DNA of 32,234 nucleotides, taken from an uncultured Bulleidia sp. (lineage in GTDB: Bacteria; Bacillota_I; Bacilli_A; Erysipelotrichales; Erysipelotrichaceae). The notes beneath the pieces are model-generated. The model saw only the letters and a list, made by a program, of their open reading frames with translations. It was not told where the DNA came from and did not search any database. This document shows positions 7,928-17,254 of this stretch, piece by piece. Each line of letters starts with the position of its first letter. Positions within the stretch are counted from its first letter, which is position 1. The stretch lies in the NCBI GenBank assembly GCA_934757945.1, contig CAKVLT010000016.1, positions 1-32,234 on the forward strand, in the 5' to 3' direction. A program made the translations under genes and the position numbers.

Positions 7928-9634
7928 TTATACCCCTAATTTCTTTTCCATCTCTTCCAGTACTTCCATCACACCTTCAGAAACTTCCTTCAGTGTCTCC
8001 TCTTCAAACGGATTCTTTAAGTTCACTGCTTTCAGCAGATCTTTATATCCTAAAGAACCGCCCAGCTGACAGAGTTTGAGATAGTCTTTCCATGTACCTT
8101 CAAAATCCTTGCGCATACGCAGATAGAACTGTAATGCACATGTCATAGCCAGTGCATAATCTACATAATAGAAAGGATACAGGAAGACATGTTGTTTCTG
8201 CATCCAGAAACCACCGCTTTCAAGGAAAGCATCACCATCATAGTGTCTGTATGGAAGATACTTTTCTTCAATCGCTTTCCAGATCTTTCTTAATCCCATC
8301 GCATCGGGCTGAGGACCTTCAAAAACCTTATGCTGGAATTCATCCACACTGACCAGATAACACATATTTGTAAAGCTGTCTAATAAGTGTTCATAACGAT
8401 AATAGTCTCCACCATTACCTGTATAGAACAGGTCATACCACTTTTCTGTAAAGAATTCCATACCCATGGAATGTACTTCCTGAATGTCTGCGGTACTGTG
8501 CGTATATTCATCCAGTTTCTGACCTCTCATGGCAACATACCCTTCAAAAGCATGGCCTGCTTCATGAGTAAGTACCTGAATATCCTGATTTGTGCCATTA
8601 AAGTTGGAGAAGATAAATGGTGCCTTATAGTCCGCAAGACGGGTCATATACCCACCAAGATGCTTACCAGGTCTTGTTTCAAGATCAAACAGTTCATGAT
8701 CACACATGAAGTCGAAGAACTCTTTGGTTTCAGCAGATAACTCACTGTAGAGTTTTCTTGCACTGTCCACTTTTTCCTGTGTAGTACCATATGGTCTGGA
8801 ATTACCCTGAGCAAAACACACCTGTTCATCATAATACTGTAATGTATCAAGACCCAGTCTCTTTCTTTGCAGATCATAAAGTTTTGCAGTGACAGGCACT
8901 ACATACTTTGCAATGGCATTTCTGAAATTCTCTACGTCCTTTGCATCATAATCAAATCTGTGACGCACAAGGTAAATCATATCAATATAACTGTCAAAGC
9001 CTAACTTCTCTGCTTCTTTTCTACGAATATTGCAAAGCTCAATATACTGTTTTTCAAGATCTGGAGCTACACTTGCATATAAAGCTGACCAGGCCATCAT
9101 AGCTTCCTTACGTTCAGTTCTGTCAAGAGAAAGCATATGTTTTAATAAGCCATAGAAGTTACACTCTTCTCCATTGAACATCGTCTTACAGGAAGCAGCA
9201 CTCATGGCATATTCAGTACCAAGCTTACCTTCCTGAATCTTCTCTTCAAGAATACATTTATCATTAGTTTTGATATCCGCTTCCAGCTGTTTGAACAGCA
9301 GAGCCCCAAATTCTTTTTCGAAGTCATCTCTGTAGGCATTGTGTACAAAGAGTTCATTAAACTCTTTCAGCACAACGGATAACTTTGCACTGGATTCATT
9401 AAAGTATTCTTTTTCAGCAGTATAGAAAGGATCCAGTGTGTTCATATCATGACGAATGGAACTCAAGGTTTCCATAGTTCTCCAATGTCCGAGAATTTCC
9501 TGTCTTTTCATAAAAGCACCAAGTGCTTCTTCATAGCTTCCAGCATTCTTTAATACTTCAATCTGTTGTTGTAACTGTTGTTCTGTAGTTTCTACAGATG
9601 GTCTTACATACTCTAATGCAGAAAATTTGTTCAT
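7928..9634 (-). CDS. M3-family oligoendopeptidase (PepF-like)
   Basis: A 568-residue cytoplasmic zinc metallopeptidase that would cut short peptides. The zinc motif is HEAGH (357-361), with the third ligand expected at Glu 386 in the IQEVHSMGME segment. There is no signal peptide. The length is near that of PepF/M3B family members. Start 9634 has AAAGGAG 6 bases upstream. Its place next to the oligopeptide transporter fits breakdown of imported peptides. Only 46 bases, mostly filled by the upstream terminator, separate it from the preceding gene, so no clear separate promoter is visible and read-through may drive it. Confidence 0.93.
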   Translation of the reverse strand: MNKFSALEYVRPSVETTEQQLQQQIEVLKNAGSYEEALGAFMKRQEILGHWRTMETLSSIRHDMNTLDPFYTAEKEYFNESSAKLSVVLKEFNELFVHNAYRDDFEKEFGALLFKQLEADIKTNDKCILEEKIQEGKLGTEYAMSAASCKTMFNGEECNFYGLLKHMLSLDRTERKEAMMAWSALYASVAPDLEKQYIELCNIRRKEAEKLGFDSYIDMIYLVRHRFDYDAKDVENFRNAIAKYVVPVTAKLYDLQRKRLGLDTLQYYDEQVCFAQGNSRPYGTTQEKVDSARKLYSELSAETKEFFDFMCDHELFDLETRPGKHLGGYMTRLADYKAPFIFSNFNGTNQDIQVLTHEAGHAFEGYVAMRGQKLDEYTHSTADIQEVHSMGMEFFTEKWYDLFYTGNGGDYYRYEHLLDSFTNMCYLVSVDEFQHKVFEGPQPDAMGLRKIWKAIEEKYLPYRHYDGDAFLESGGFWMQKQHVFLYPFYYVDYALAMTCALQFYLRMRKDFEGTWKDYLKLCQLGGSLGYKDLLKAVNLKNPFEEETLKEVSEGVMEVLEEMEKKLGV

Positions 9635-9649
9635 AGTCTTCTCCTTTTC

Positions 9650-9675
9650 AAAAAAAGAGCAGTTTCCTGCTCTTT
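9650..9675 (-). terminator. Intrinsic terminator at the end of the opp operon
   Basis: AAAGAGCAG and CTGCTCTTT form a perfect 9-bp stem closed by a GAAA tetraloop, and seven T overlap the end of the stem on the minus strand. Confidence 0.9.
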
Positions 9676-9680
9676 ATCAC

Positions 9681-9944
9681 TCATATTCCAGATCTTAAAT
9701 AGAAGTACAGAAATACCAGCGCAGCAGTTCCAAACACAATCAGTACATAAGGCAGTAAGACAGACATCATAGCTATGGTCATAGCTACCACATCTTTAAA
9801 GCCAAAGCCTTCTACTGCTTCATCATGTTGTTTACATTCTGCTTCTTTTTTCAGCATTTCCTGTTGAAGCTGTTCGGGAGACATCGTATAGGCACGAATC
9901 TTCTCGACATCTTCATCTACTTTACTCTTTCGTATGAAAAACAT
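9681..9944 (-). CDS. Small membrane protein of unknown function, last gene of the opp operon
   Basis: I do not recognise this 87-residue protein. Residues 1-48 are charged and probably cytoplasmic (RKSKVDEDVEKIR, then QEMLKKEAECKQHDE), and residues about 50-83 are strongly hydrophobic, long enough for one long or two short membrane segments. It starts 6 bases after the oppF stop with a weak AAAGG ribosome binding site, and the opp terminator follows its stop, so it is expressed with the transporter. A role in assembling or regulating the transporter is possible but unsupported. Confidence 0.7.
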   Translation of the reverse strand: MFFIRKSKVDEDVEKIRAYTMSPEQLQQEMLKKEAECKQHDEAVEGFGFKDVVAMTIAMMSVLLPYVLIVFGTAALVFLYFYLRSGI

Positions 9945-9950
9945 AACCTT

Positions 9951-10958
9951 TTAGTCTTTCTTTGCGGCACGCTCTTTAGCGAAATGACACTTAACAAAAT
10001 GTCCTGGTTCTACCTCATAATTCTGAGGAACTTCCTGTGCACATTTTTCTGTAGCAAACGGACATCTTGTGTGGAAACGACAACCTGTCGGAGGATTTGC
10101 CGGAGAAGGTAAATCACCCTGCAGGATAATACGTTTTCCGTTATTACGTTTACGTGGATCGAAGGAAGGCGCAGCAGACAATAATGCCTCTGTATATGGG
10201 TGTGTAAAGTGATCAAAAATCTGTTCCTTAGAACCGATTTCCACGATTTCACCCAGATACATAACACCTACTTCATCAGAAATAAACTTAACGACAGATA
10301 AGTCATGGGAGATAAACAGATAAGTTAATCCCATGTCATCCTGTAAATCTTTTAATAAGTTGATAATCTGGGACTGGATAGAAACGTCCAATGCAGATAC
10401 AGCTTCATCACATACTACGAATTCAGGATTCACTGCAAGTGCTCTTGCAATACAGATACGCTGTCTTTGTCCACCGGAGAACTGATGAGGGTAACGTCCA
10501 GCCTGTTCAGGGAACAGACCACATTTGCTCATTAATTCAAATACCTTCTGTAACATTTCTTCTTTGTTGGCAACGATCTTATGTTCGAGCATTGCTTCAC
10601 CGATAATGTCATAGATTGGTAAACGTGGGTTTAAAGAAGAATATGGATCCTGGAAGACAATCTGCATCTTTGTACGATACTTCTTCATTTCGGATTTAGG
10701 AAGTTTGTAGATATCTACACCATCATATAATACTTCACCGCTTGTTGGGTTAATAAGATTTAACAGTGTACGACCTGTTGTGGACTTACCACATCCGGAT
10801 TCACCTACAAGACCCATTACTTTTCCTTTAGGAATGGCAAAGCTGACATCATCTACAGCTTTAACTGCACCGACCTGTCTTGAAATAATACCGCCTTTAA
10901 TAGGGAAATATTTTTTCAGATGACGGACTTCAATAAGATTCTTGTTATCAGTTGTCAT
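9951..10958 (-). CDS. oppF: Oligopeptide ABC transporter ATP-binding protein OppF
   Basis: One of the two ATPases that power peptide import. The 335 residues carry Walker [10 protein letters not shown], the ABC signature SGGQRQR, Walker B followed by CDEAVSALD, and the switch histidine in LFISHDLSVV. The C-terminal oligopeptide-transporter extension has a cysteine cluster (CRFHTRCPFATEKC and a later C), which in some relatives binds an iron-sulfur cluster. Its ATG overlaps the oppD stop by one base (TAATG), with GGGAGG upstream. Whether the substrate is a dipeptide or longer peptide cannot be told, so the Opp name is by order and similarity. Confidence 0.95.
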   Translation of the reverse strand: MTTDNKNLIEVRHLKKYFPIKGGIISRQVGAVKAVDDVSFAIPKGKVMGLVGESGCGKSTTGRTLLNLINPTSGEVLYDGVDIYKLPKSEMKKYRTKMQIVFQDPYSSLNPRLPIYDIIGEAMLEHKIVANKEEMLQKVFELMSKCGLFPEQAGRYPHQFSGGQRQRICIARALAVNPEFVVCDEAVSALDVSIQSQIINLLKDLQDDMGLTYLFISHDLSVVKFISDEVGVMYLGEIVEIGSKEQIFDHFTHPYTEALLSAAPSFDPRKRNNGKRIILQGDLPSPANPPTGCRFHTRCPFATEKCAQEVPQNYEVEPGHFVKCHFAKERAAKKD

Positions 10959-11950
10959 TATTTCTTACCTCCCGGATAAAAGCAACGCACAAAATGTCCT
11001 GGTTCTACCTCAATAAGTTCAGGCATACCTTCGTGACACTTCTTATCACAGAATGCACAACGAGGGCTGAAAGAACATCCTTCAGGTAACTTGGAAAGAT
11101 CCGGAACGTTACCAGGAATAACTGTCAGTCTGTCTGCATTTGTATTCATGTCAGGACGGGAACCAATAAGTCCCTTTGTATATGGATGTAAAGGATTTTC
11201 GAAAATAGTATTTACATCCGCAAGTTCTACTACTTTACCTGCATACATAACCATAACTCTGTCTGCCATTTCAGCAATAACACTTAAGTCATGAGTAATG
11301 AAGATAATGGAAGTATCCATTTCCTTCTTCAGATTGTTCATAAGATCCAGAACCTGTGCCTGGATAGTAACGTCCAATGCAGTTGTAGGTTCATCGGCAA
11401 TCAGCAGTTTAGGACTGCAGGCAAGAGCCATGGCAATCATGACACGCTGACGCATACCACCGGATAATGCAAATGGATATTCATCAACAATTCTTTCCGG
11501 ATTAGGAATACGCACTTTATCTAAAGCATCAATGGCAGCTTTTCTTGCTTTTTCCTTATTCATACCTTTATGAAGACGTAATACTTCTTCAATCTGGTAA
11601 CCAATCTTGAAAACAGGGTTTAAAGATGTCATTGGTTCCTGGAAGATATAGGAGATCTTGTTACCACGGATTTCACGTAAACGCTGATCAGATACTTTTA
11701 ACATATCTTCACCGTCTAACAGGATTTCTCCTCCTTCATATTTTCCAGGAGGACATTCTACAAGTCTTGCAATAGACATGGAAGTAATAGATTTACCACA
11801 TCCGGATTCACCTACTACACCTAATGTTTCCCCCTGATACACCTCATAGGAAACATCATTAACAGCTTTCACAGTTCCTCTGGAGGAATGGAAATATGTT
11901 TTAAGATTCTTCACTTGAAGAAGTGGTTGTTTTTTATTTGTTTCAGTCAT
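10958..11950 (-). CDS. oppD: Oligopeptide ABC transporter ATP-binding protein OppD
   Basis: The partner ATPase of OppF, about 330 residues. Walker A is GESGCGKS, the signature is LSGGMRQR, and Walker B leads into [11 protein letters not shown]-terminal cysteine-containing segment ([14 protein letters not shown]) resembles that of OppF. I chose ATG 11950 (starting MTETNKK) because GGAGGTG lies 7 bases upstream; the earlier TTG at 11968 would place the ribosome binding site inside the gene. It follows oppC by 18 bases. Confidence 0.95.
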   Translation of the reverse strand: MTETNKKQPLLQVKNLKTYFHSSRGTVKAVNDVSYEVYQGETLGVVGESGCGKSITSMSIARLVECPPGKYEGGEILLDGEDMLKVSDQRLREIRGNKISYIFQEPMTSLNPVFKIGYQIEEVLRLHKGMNKEKARKAAIDALDKVRIPNPERIVDEYPFALSGGMRQRVMIAMALACSPKLLIADEPTTALDVTIQAQVLDLMNNLKKEMDTSIIFITHDLSVIAEMADRVMVMYAGKVVELADVNTIFENPLHPYTKGLIGSRPDMNTNADRLTVIPGNVPDLSKLPEGCSFSPRCAFCDKKCHEGMPELIEVEPGHFVRCFYPGGKK

Positions 11951-11968
11951 TTTCTCGCACCTCCTCAA

Positions 11969-12862
11969 TTATTTCTGCATCTTAGGGTCAATAGCATCTC
12001 TGAAACCATCACCCAGAATATTAAAGCATAGAATGGACAGGAAGATCATCAGTCCAGGTGGTACCCAGTACCACCACTTTTGCTGGAGAACCATCAGGTT
12101 ACGCGCTTCCTGAATCAGGTTACCCCATGTAGGAGTAGGAGGGTTAACACCTAAACCTAAGAAGGAAAGTGATGTTTCTGTCAAGATAACGCTTGCCATA
12201 CCTAAAGTTGCATAAACAATAATGTACGCAAGAACGTTTGGTAATAAGTGCTTGAAAATCTGATGTCTGCTGGAAATACCTAAAGCACGACATGCTTCCA
12301 TATAATCCATTTCACGCAGAGAGAGGATCTGTCCACGTACAATACGTGCAATACTTGGCCAGGATAATACAGCCAGGATAATGATTAACGTTTTAATGGA
12401 GTTTCCGAAGACAGCCTGTAATGTAATACAGATCATCAGGAATGGGAAACACATGAAGATTTCGGAAATACGCATGATGATTGTATCCACAATACCACCA
12501 AAGAATCCGGCGATGGAACCTAATACAACACCAATCAGACATTCCAGAGCAACTACCGCAAGGCTTACACCAAGAGATACACGTCCACCATAGAACAGAC
12601 GAACACATAAGTCACGTCCCATCTTATCTGTACCAAGTAAATGTTTGGCACTAGGTGGTTGGTTGGCATCTGTGGAGATAACCTGAGCAATAGTATACTT
12701 TGAGAACATTGGCACAAATACACATGCCAGAATAATAATAATCAGAACGACAAGAGAGAACATAGCCAGCTTGTTCTGACGAAGTCTCTTCCATACACCA
12801 CCCCAGTAAGAATATTCTTTAGAGGTCTTTTCTAATTCGATTTTTTTGTTTTCGACAGTCAT
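11969..12862 (-). CDS. oppC: Oligopeptide ABC transporter permease OppC
   Basis: An inner-membrane permease of 297 residues. It has an N-terminal cytoplasmic stretch, a first membrane helix (about 33-53) and a core of further helices. The ATPase-coupling EAA loop is visible as YMEACRALGISSRHQIFKH, followed by LLPN. It pairs with OppB to form the channel. AAAGGAG lies 4 bases before the ATG. The gap to oppB is 12 bases. Confidence 0.95.
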   Translation of the reverse strand: MTVENKKIELEKTSKEYSYWGGVWKRLRQNKLAMFSLVVLIIIILACVFVPMFSKYTIAQVISTDANQPPSAKHLLGTDKMGRDLCVRLFYGGRVSLGVSLAVVALECLIGVVLGSIAGFFGGIVDTIIMRISEIFMCFPFLMICITLQAVFGNSIKTLIIILAVLSWPSIARIVRGQILSLREMDYMEACRALGISSRHQIFKHLLPNVLAYIIVYATLGMASVILTETSLSFLGLGVNPPTPTWGNLIQEARNLMVLQQKWWYWVPPGLMIFLSILCFNILGDGFRDAIDPKMQK

Positions 12863-12874
12863 AGATCTCCTTTC

Positions 12875-13840
12875 TTATTCGTATTTAATACGTGGGTCAA
12901 CAGCAGCATATAACAGGTCGGCAATTAATGTAGCAACTAATGTTGTGATACATAAGATAGCATTGATACCTAATAATAAAGGATAGTCACGCTGTGTTAC
13001 TGCATCAACGGAAATTTTACCAACACCAGGTAATGAGAAGATTGTTTCAGTCATCAAGGCACCGGAAATCAATCCAGGAATACGGAAACCTAATAATGTA
13101 ACGATTGGAATCATTGCATTACGGAATGCATGTTTGTAGATAACAACCTTTTCACTCAGACCTTTAGCTCTGGCTGTACGAATATAGTCAGAACGGATGA
13201 CTTCAAGCATACTGGAACGTGTATAACGCATGAAACTTGCTGTTTCAGCAAGACCTAATACGATAGATGGCAATACAAGATGGTATGCCTGATCCATCAA
13301 TTTATCAAAACCGCTATGAAATACTTTTGTTGAGTTTGTTAAACCAAAAGTAGGGAACCACTTCAAGTCTACTGCAAAAACCTTCAGTAATAATAAACCG
13401 AAGAAGAATGTCGGTAAAGCAAGACCTACCAGAGAAACCACTGTCAACACATTATCCACTGTAGAATACTGCTTTGTAGCAGAGATAATACCACATGGAA
13501 TACCAATGAGCATGGAAATGACCATGGCAGTCAGAGATAATGCAAATGTTGTTCCGATGTTTTCACTGATAACTTGAATAACCGGTTTGAAATGTTTGTA
13601 GGAATACCCTAAGTTACCCTGGAACAGCTGAACTACCCAGTTAAAGAACTTTTCATAGAAAGGTAAATCCGGATCCAGTTTAGCCTGCAGGGCCGCCTTC
13701 AGATCTGCTGTCATATTTGGATCCATGATAGTAGATGTGATACTACCCGGAGCATGATCAATAATAACGAACAGAATAAAGATAATTCCAAAAAATACAG
13801 GAATAATCTGAAGGAGTCTCCTAATAATATAATTTTTCAT
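12875..13840 (-). CDS. oppB: Oligopeptide ABC transporter permease OppB
   Basis: An inner-membrane permease of 321 residues with the N-terminal signature RRLLQIIPVFFGIIFILF of this family and about six membrane helices. The coupling EAA loop reads IRTARAKGLSEKVVIYKHA. AAAGGAGG lies 5 bases before the ATG at 13840. It is separated from oppA by 130 bases that hold a strong hairpin but no recognisable promoter, so it is probably expressed from the oppA promoter at a lower level. Confidence 0.95.
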   Translation of the reverse strand: MKNYIIRRLLQIIPVFFGIIFILFVIIDHAPGSITSTIMDPNMTADLKAALQAKLDPDLPFYEKFFNWVVQLFQGNLGYSYKHFKPVIQVISENIGTTFALSLTAMVISMLIGIPCGIISATKQYSTVDNVLTVVSLVGLALPTFFFGLLLLKVFAVDLKWFPTFGLTNSTKVFHSGFDKLMDQAYHLVLPSIVLGLAETASFMRYTRSSMLEVIRSDYIRTARAKGLSEKVVIYKHAFRNAMIPIVTLLGFRIPGLISGALMTETIFSLPGVGKISVDAVTQRDYPLLLGINAILCITTLVATLIADLLYAAVDPRIKYE

Positions 13841-13907
13841 ATTTTCCTCCTTTTACTATATTTCACAGTCAAATATGACTTTGAAACAGAGAATTTTGAA
13901 ACCAACA

Positions 13908-13946
13908 ATCGGCAGCGCATATAACTAGCAATTATGCGCTGCCGAT
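13908..13946 (-). promoter_or_regulatory. Strong stem-loop between oppA and oppB
   Basis: A perfect 13-bp inverted repeat (ATCGGCAGCGCAT with ATGCGCTGCCGAT, arms 13934-13946 and 13908-13920), with one more possible pair, encloses a 13-base loop. No T-tract follows on either strand, so it is not a standard terminator. A structure like this after a binding-protein gene commonly protects the upstream mRNA from 3' decay or partly terminates transcription, giving more binding protein than permease. Confidence 0.75.
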
Positions 13947-13970
13947 AAATTGATTCAATTAGTGACCTGT

Positions 13971-15596
13971 TTAGTCAAGAGTTACATCGGAAATGAAGTA
14001 TGTGAAGTCCTGATAAGAGCCTAAATCATCTAAGCCATGTACTCTGTTAGCAATACCCCAGATTTCAGATCTGTAAGCAATTACTGCTGTTGGAACTAAT
14101 TCGTTCTGACGGATAGCCCATTCTTTGTAGATATCAGCTCTCTTTTCCTGATCAAATTCAGCTAAGCCTTCAGCAACTAATTCCTGAGATCTGTCATCAC
14201 GGAAACCAGAAGCATTGAAACCACCAGCTACATAAGCATCAGCATCGAATAATCCACCTGTTGGATCCGGATCGATGGATAAGGACATGCCCATTGTGTA
14301 GACATCGAAGTCTTTCTGACCAGGTTCAGCATCCATAACTGTAGCAGAAACTGTGTTGAAGTCCATCTGTGTGATTTCAAGGTCAACACCAATCTGGCTC
14401 CAGGAGTCATATGCCATGGAAGATAATGTTCCAGGCCATGTGGATTCTGTATAAATCAGCCAGTTCAGATGTAATGGTGTTCCATCCTTATCACGGATAC
14501 CATCGCCATCTGTATCTTTCCAACCTGCATCATCAAGCATCTTAGCTGCTTTTTCCAGATCGTAGTCATAAGCATTTAATTCATCATTTCCAGGATATGC
14601 CCAGGATACTGGAGAAATTGGAGCCATACCTAAGGAAACAAGATCATCAGATCCATATTCAGCCTTTAAGAAAGACTTTCTGTCTAATGCATACATTAAT
14701 GCCTGACGAACTTCTGTCTGAGCCAGTGTAGGTCTTAATGTATTGAAACTCATGTATGTATACCCATTACCTAAATATGATACCAGGTGAGCATTGTCCA
14801 TACCGTCGATTGCTTCAACGTTTTCTGCCTTTGCAGCAGGCTGACACATATCGATTTCACCTGCCTGTAATGCAGATAATACTGTATCTTCAGATACTTC
14901 GGAAAGTGTAACACCATCAATCTTAGGAGCATTTTCAACATCCCAGTAGTTTTCGTTCTTTGTCAGTTTGACATACTGCTTTGGAGCATAGCCACCATCA
15001 GCAAGAACGAATTTACCTGTACCCATTGGTGTAGGGTTTTTCTGTGTTAATTCTTCAAAAGAAGAATGTGCATAGTACTCTTTGGACATAATGCCATAAG
15101 TGAAGTTTGCAATATTTGCAGGAGAAGCCTTAACCATCTTAAAGGCAATTGTCTTGTCATCTACTACTGTAACTGTGTCAATAGCAGCACCTACAGCAGA
15201 ACGAGGACCAGCATAGTCAGCTTCTTTAATTGTATTGTATGTGAATGCAACATCATCTGCTGTTAAATTGGAACCATCAGAGAATGTGATACCATCCTTT
15301 AATGTGAATGTGTAAGTCAGTTTATCATCAGAGAGTTCCCAGCTTTCAGCTAAACTTGGAATGTACTGACCTTCAGCATCGTTGGAAATTAAACCTTCGA
15401 AAACTAAAGATACTACATAGTTGTCGTACACACCGTCAGAAACGACCGGATTGAATGTACCTTCGATACCGGATGTACCGAAACGCAGAACGTTTCCACC
15501 GGAAGCAGCACCGGTGTTGCTGTCGCCAGATCCGCCGCATCCAACTAAGGATAAAGCAAGAACTGCAGACAGAGCAGTAGTTGTTAATTTTTTCAT
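13971..15596 (-). CDS. oppA: Oligopeptide-binding lipoprotein OppA
   Basis: The extracellular substrate-binding protein (SBP_bac_5 family) that hands peptides to OppBC. Starting at ATG 15596 gives 541 residues and a lipoprotein signal peptide: MKKLTTTALSAVLALSLVGC, with the lipobox LVGC and lipidated Cys 20, then a Gly/Ser-rich linker. GAGGAG lies 9-10 bases upstream. The longer reading from 15641 would put 15 charged residues in front of the signal peptide and is rejected. A family-typical region, SWELSDDKLTYTFTLKDGI..FSDG, is clear. It leads the operon and has a good promoter 37-64 bases upstream. Confidence 0.95.
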   Translation of the reverse strand: MKKLTTTALSAVLALSLVGCGGSGDSNTGAASGGNVLRFGTSGIEGTFNPVVSDGVYDNYVVSLVFEGLISNDAEGQYIPSLAESWELSDDKLTYTFTLKDGITFSDGSNLTADDVAFTYNTIKEADYAGPRSAVGAAIDTVTVVDDKTIAFKMVKASPANIANFTYGIMSKEYYAHSSFEELTQKNPTPMGTGKFVLADGGYAPKQYVKLTKNENYWDVENAPKIDGVTLSEVSEDTVLSALQAGEIDMCQPAAKAENVEAIDGMDNAHLVSYLGNGYTYMSFNTLRPTLAQTEVRQALMYALDRKSFLKAEYGSDDLVSLGMAPISPVSWAYPGNDELNAYDYDLEKAAKMLDDAGWKDTDGDGIRDKDGTPLHLNWLIYTESTWPGTLSSMAYDSWSQIGVDLEITQMDFNTVSATVMDAEPGQKDFDVYTMGMSLSIDPDPTGGLFDADAYVAGGFNASGFRDDRSQELVAEGLAEFDQEKRADIYKEWAIRQNELVPTAVIAYRSEIWGIANRVHGLDDLGSYQDFTYFISDVTLD

Positions 15597-15632
15597 CTTT
15601 TCTTTCTCCTCTCTCAGAATTGATGTACGCTT

Positions 15633-15660
15633 ATTATACAAACTATTTCTTGTATTTGAA
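15633..15660 (-). promoter_or_regulatory. Predicted sigma-A promoter of the opp operon
   Basis: On the minus strand TTCAAA (15655-15660, 4 of 6) is followed after 16 bases by a perfect TATAAT (15633-15638). The predicted start gives a leader of about 30 bases with the GAGGAG site. Confidence 0.65.
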
Positions 15661-15709
15661 TCCTTTTTTCCTGGTTTTTCAGTTATTTGTATGTTTTTTC
15701 TTGAAATTT

Positions 15710-15724
15710 ATGAAAACTTTTCAT
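15710..15724. repeat. 15-bp perfect palindrome upstream of the opp promoter
   Basis: ATGAAAA-C-TTTTCAT is a perfect inverted repeat about 50 bases upstream of the -35 of oppA and 45 bases after the MATE stop. It may be an operator for the opp operon. It has no following T-tract that would make it a good terminator. The region is very AT-rich, so chance is possible. Confidence 0.35.
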
Positions 15725-15769
15725 GTTTTTTGCATATACACACGTGTATTTAAGCCGGAAACAGATATC

Positions 15770-17110
15770 CTACATCAGTTCTTTCTTCTGTCTGATACGA
15801 TAATAAAATGCCGGAATCAAAACACAACATGCACCGACCCATGCAGAAACTTCCGCACAGGCAATACCATCAAACCCAATCAGCTTCGGTAAAGTCAGCG
15901 TAAAGATAATTCTTGCAAAGAATTCCACAAACCCGGATACCATTGGCAATACCGTATCTCCTAAAGACTGCAGAGAACATCTGTATACCCACAAAATAGA
16001 TAATACGAATAAAAAGATATACAGGATACGCATATACTGACATCCGTACTGTATCACTTCTGGCTGTGAGCTGCCTATCATCATGGTAAGGATTGGCTTT
16101 GTTGTCAGAATCATTACCACACCCAGCATAATATGCAATATTGCCATTACAAGGGCTGTTTCATTGACGCCTTTCAGAATTCTGTCAATCTTTCCTGCCC
16201 CAAGATTCTGTCCGACAAAGGTGGAACAGGCAAACCCAAATGTCATACCTACTGTTTCCAGAACTGTCATAATCTTGCTTCCTGCAGAATAGGCAGCAAT
16301 GTGCTGTGTACCAAAATGATTGACGCCAACCTGCAATACCATTACACCTACTGCCGTAATGGAATTCATTATTGCTACAGGTAAAGATAATACAAAAGAT
16401 TCTTTTAACAGTTCAAAGTTCATCTGCCAGTCAGCTCTTTGTACTCTTGTTTCATCAATTTTCAGATAACTGACAATGCAGTACACTGCACTGAAAGCCT
16501 GCGCAATCACTGTAGCAAGTGCTGCACCTTCCACACCCATATGCACACCCATTACAAGGAATACATCCAGTACAATATTGATCACACAGGCAATCACCAT
16601 GGCAATTACCGGGTTTTTAGAATCCCCTACTGCTCTTAAAATGCCCGAAAAGAAGTTATAGGCATAGGACACACTCATGCCAAGGAAAATAATACGAATG
16701 TAATTTACAGCATCTGTAAGAATAGCCTCCGGCGTATCCATCAATACAAGAACATCTCTTGTAAAAGCCACAGAAATACCTGTCATAACAAGACATACCA
16801 CAATGGAGATATACCCGCTCATGGTAATAGACTGACGCAGTCTTCTCATATCCCTTGAGCCAAAAAACTGTGCCACCAGAATAGAAACACCCTGTGCCAT
16901 GCCCATAATAAAACCCAGTACAAGAAAGTTAATAGAACCTGTAGCTCCTACTGCTGCTAAGGCATCCACCCCTACACCTCTTCCTACAACAATGGTATCC
17001 ACCATATTATAGAGCTGCTGCAATATATTCCCCGCAAGTAACGGTAATCCAAATGTCAGAATCAGTTTTGTGGATGACCCTGATGTCATATCCTTTGTTT
17101 GTCCAGCCAT
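15770..17110 (-). CDS. MATE-family multidrug/sodium antiporter
   Basis: A membrane exporter of the MATE (NorM/DinF) superfamily with about 446 residues and twelve predicted helices in two similar halves. The N-terminal pattern, TFGLPLLAGNILQQLYNMVD followed by TIVVGRGVG and ALAAVGATG, is diagnostic. I chose ATG 17110 (MAGQTKDM) because AGGAGG lies 6 bases upstream; at ATG 17116 the same site would touch the start codon. The exported substrate is unknown. It stands alone between the beta-glucosidase terminator and the opp promoter; a possible TATAAC -10 lies about 35 bases upstream but no good -35 goes with it. Confidence 0.93.
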   Translation of the reverse strand: MAGQTKDMTSGSSTKLILTFGLPLLAGNILQQLYNMVDTIVVGRGVGVDALAAVGATGSINFLVLGFIMGMAQGVSILVAQFFGSRDMRRLRQSITMSGYISIVVCLVMTGISVAFTRDVLVLMDTPEAILTDAVNYIRIIFLGMSVSYAYNFFSGILRAVGDSKNPVIAMVIACVINIVLDVFLVMGVHMGVEGAALATVIAQAFSAVYCIVSYLKIDETRVQRADWQMNFELLKESFVLSLPVAIMNSITAVGVMVLQVGVNHFGTQHIAAYSAGSKIMTVLETVGMTFGFACSTFVGQNLGAGKIDRILKGVNETALVMAILHIMLGVVMILTTKPILTMMIGSSQPEVIQYGCQYMRILYIFLFVLSILWVYRCSLQSLGDTVLPMVSGFVEFFARIIFTLTLPKLIGFDGIACAEVSAWVGACCVLIPAFYYRIRQKKELM

Positions 17111-17208
17111 ATCCATCCTCCTTATTTTTAAACCTTGTTATAGTAATGCCAGTTTCATTTTCATGCACTGATTTTGCTTATTTCGGAATAATGTTTTGCT
17201 TAAAAAGG

Positions 17209-17247
17209 AAAAAGCTGTAAGAAACAGATGTTCTGTCTTTTACAGCT
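17209..17247 (-). terminator. Intrinsic terminator of the alaX-HAD-bgl operon
   Basis: A 15-bp stem with one mismatch (AGCTGTAA... paired with ...TTACAGCT, arms 17233-17247 and 17213-17227) has a 5-base loop and five T on the minus strand, just after the beta-glucosidase stop. Confidence 0.9.
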
Positions 17248-17254
17248 CACAGGA

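Noticed and set aside
15597..15769. Riboswitch or attenuator upstream of oppA
   Set aside because: No stable conserved-looking structure or T-box motif is visible; the region holds only the promoter and a short palindrome.
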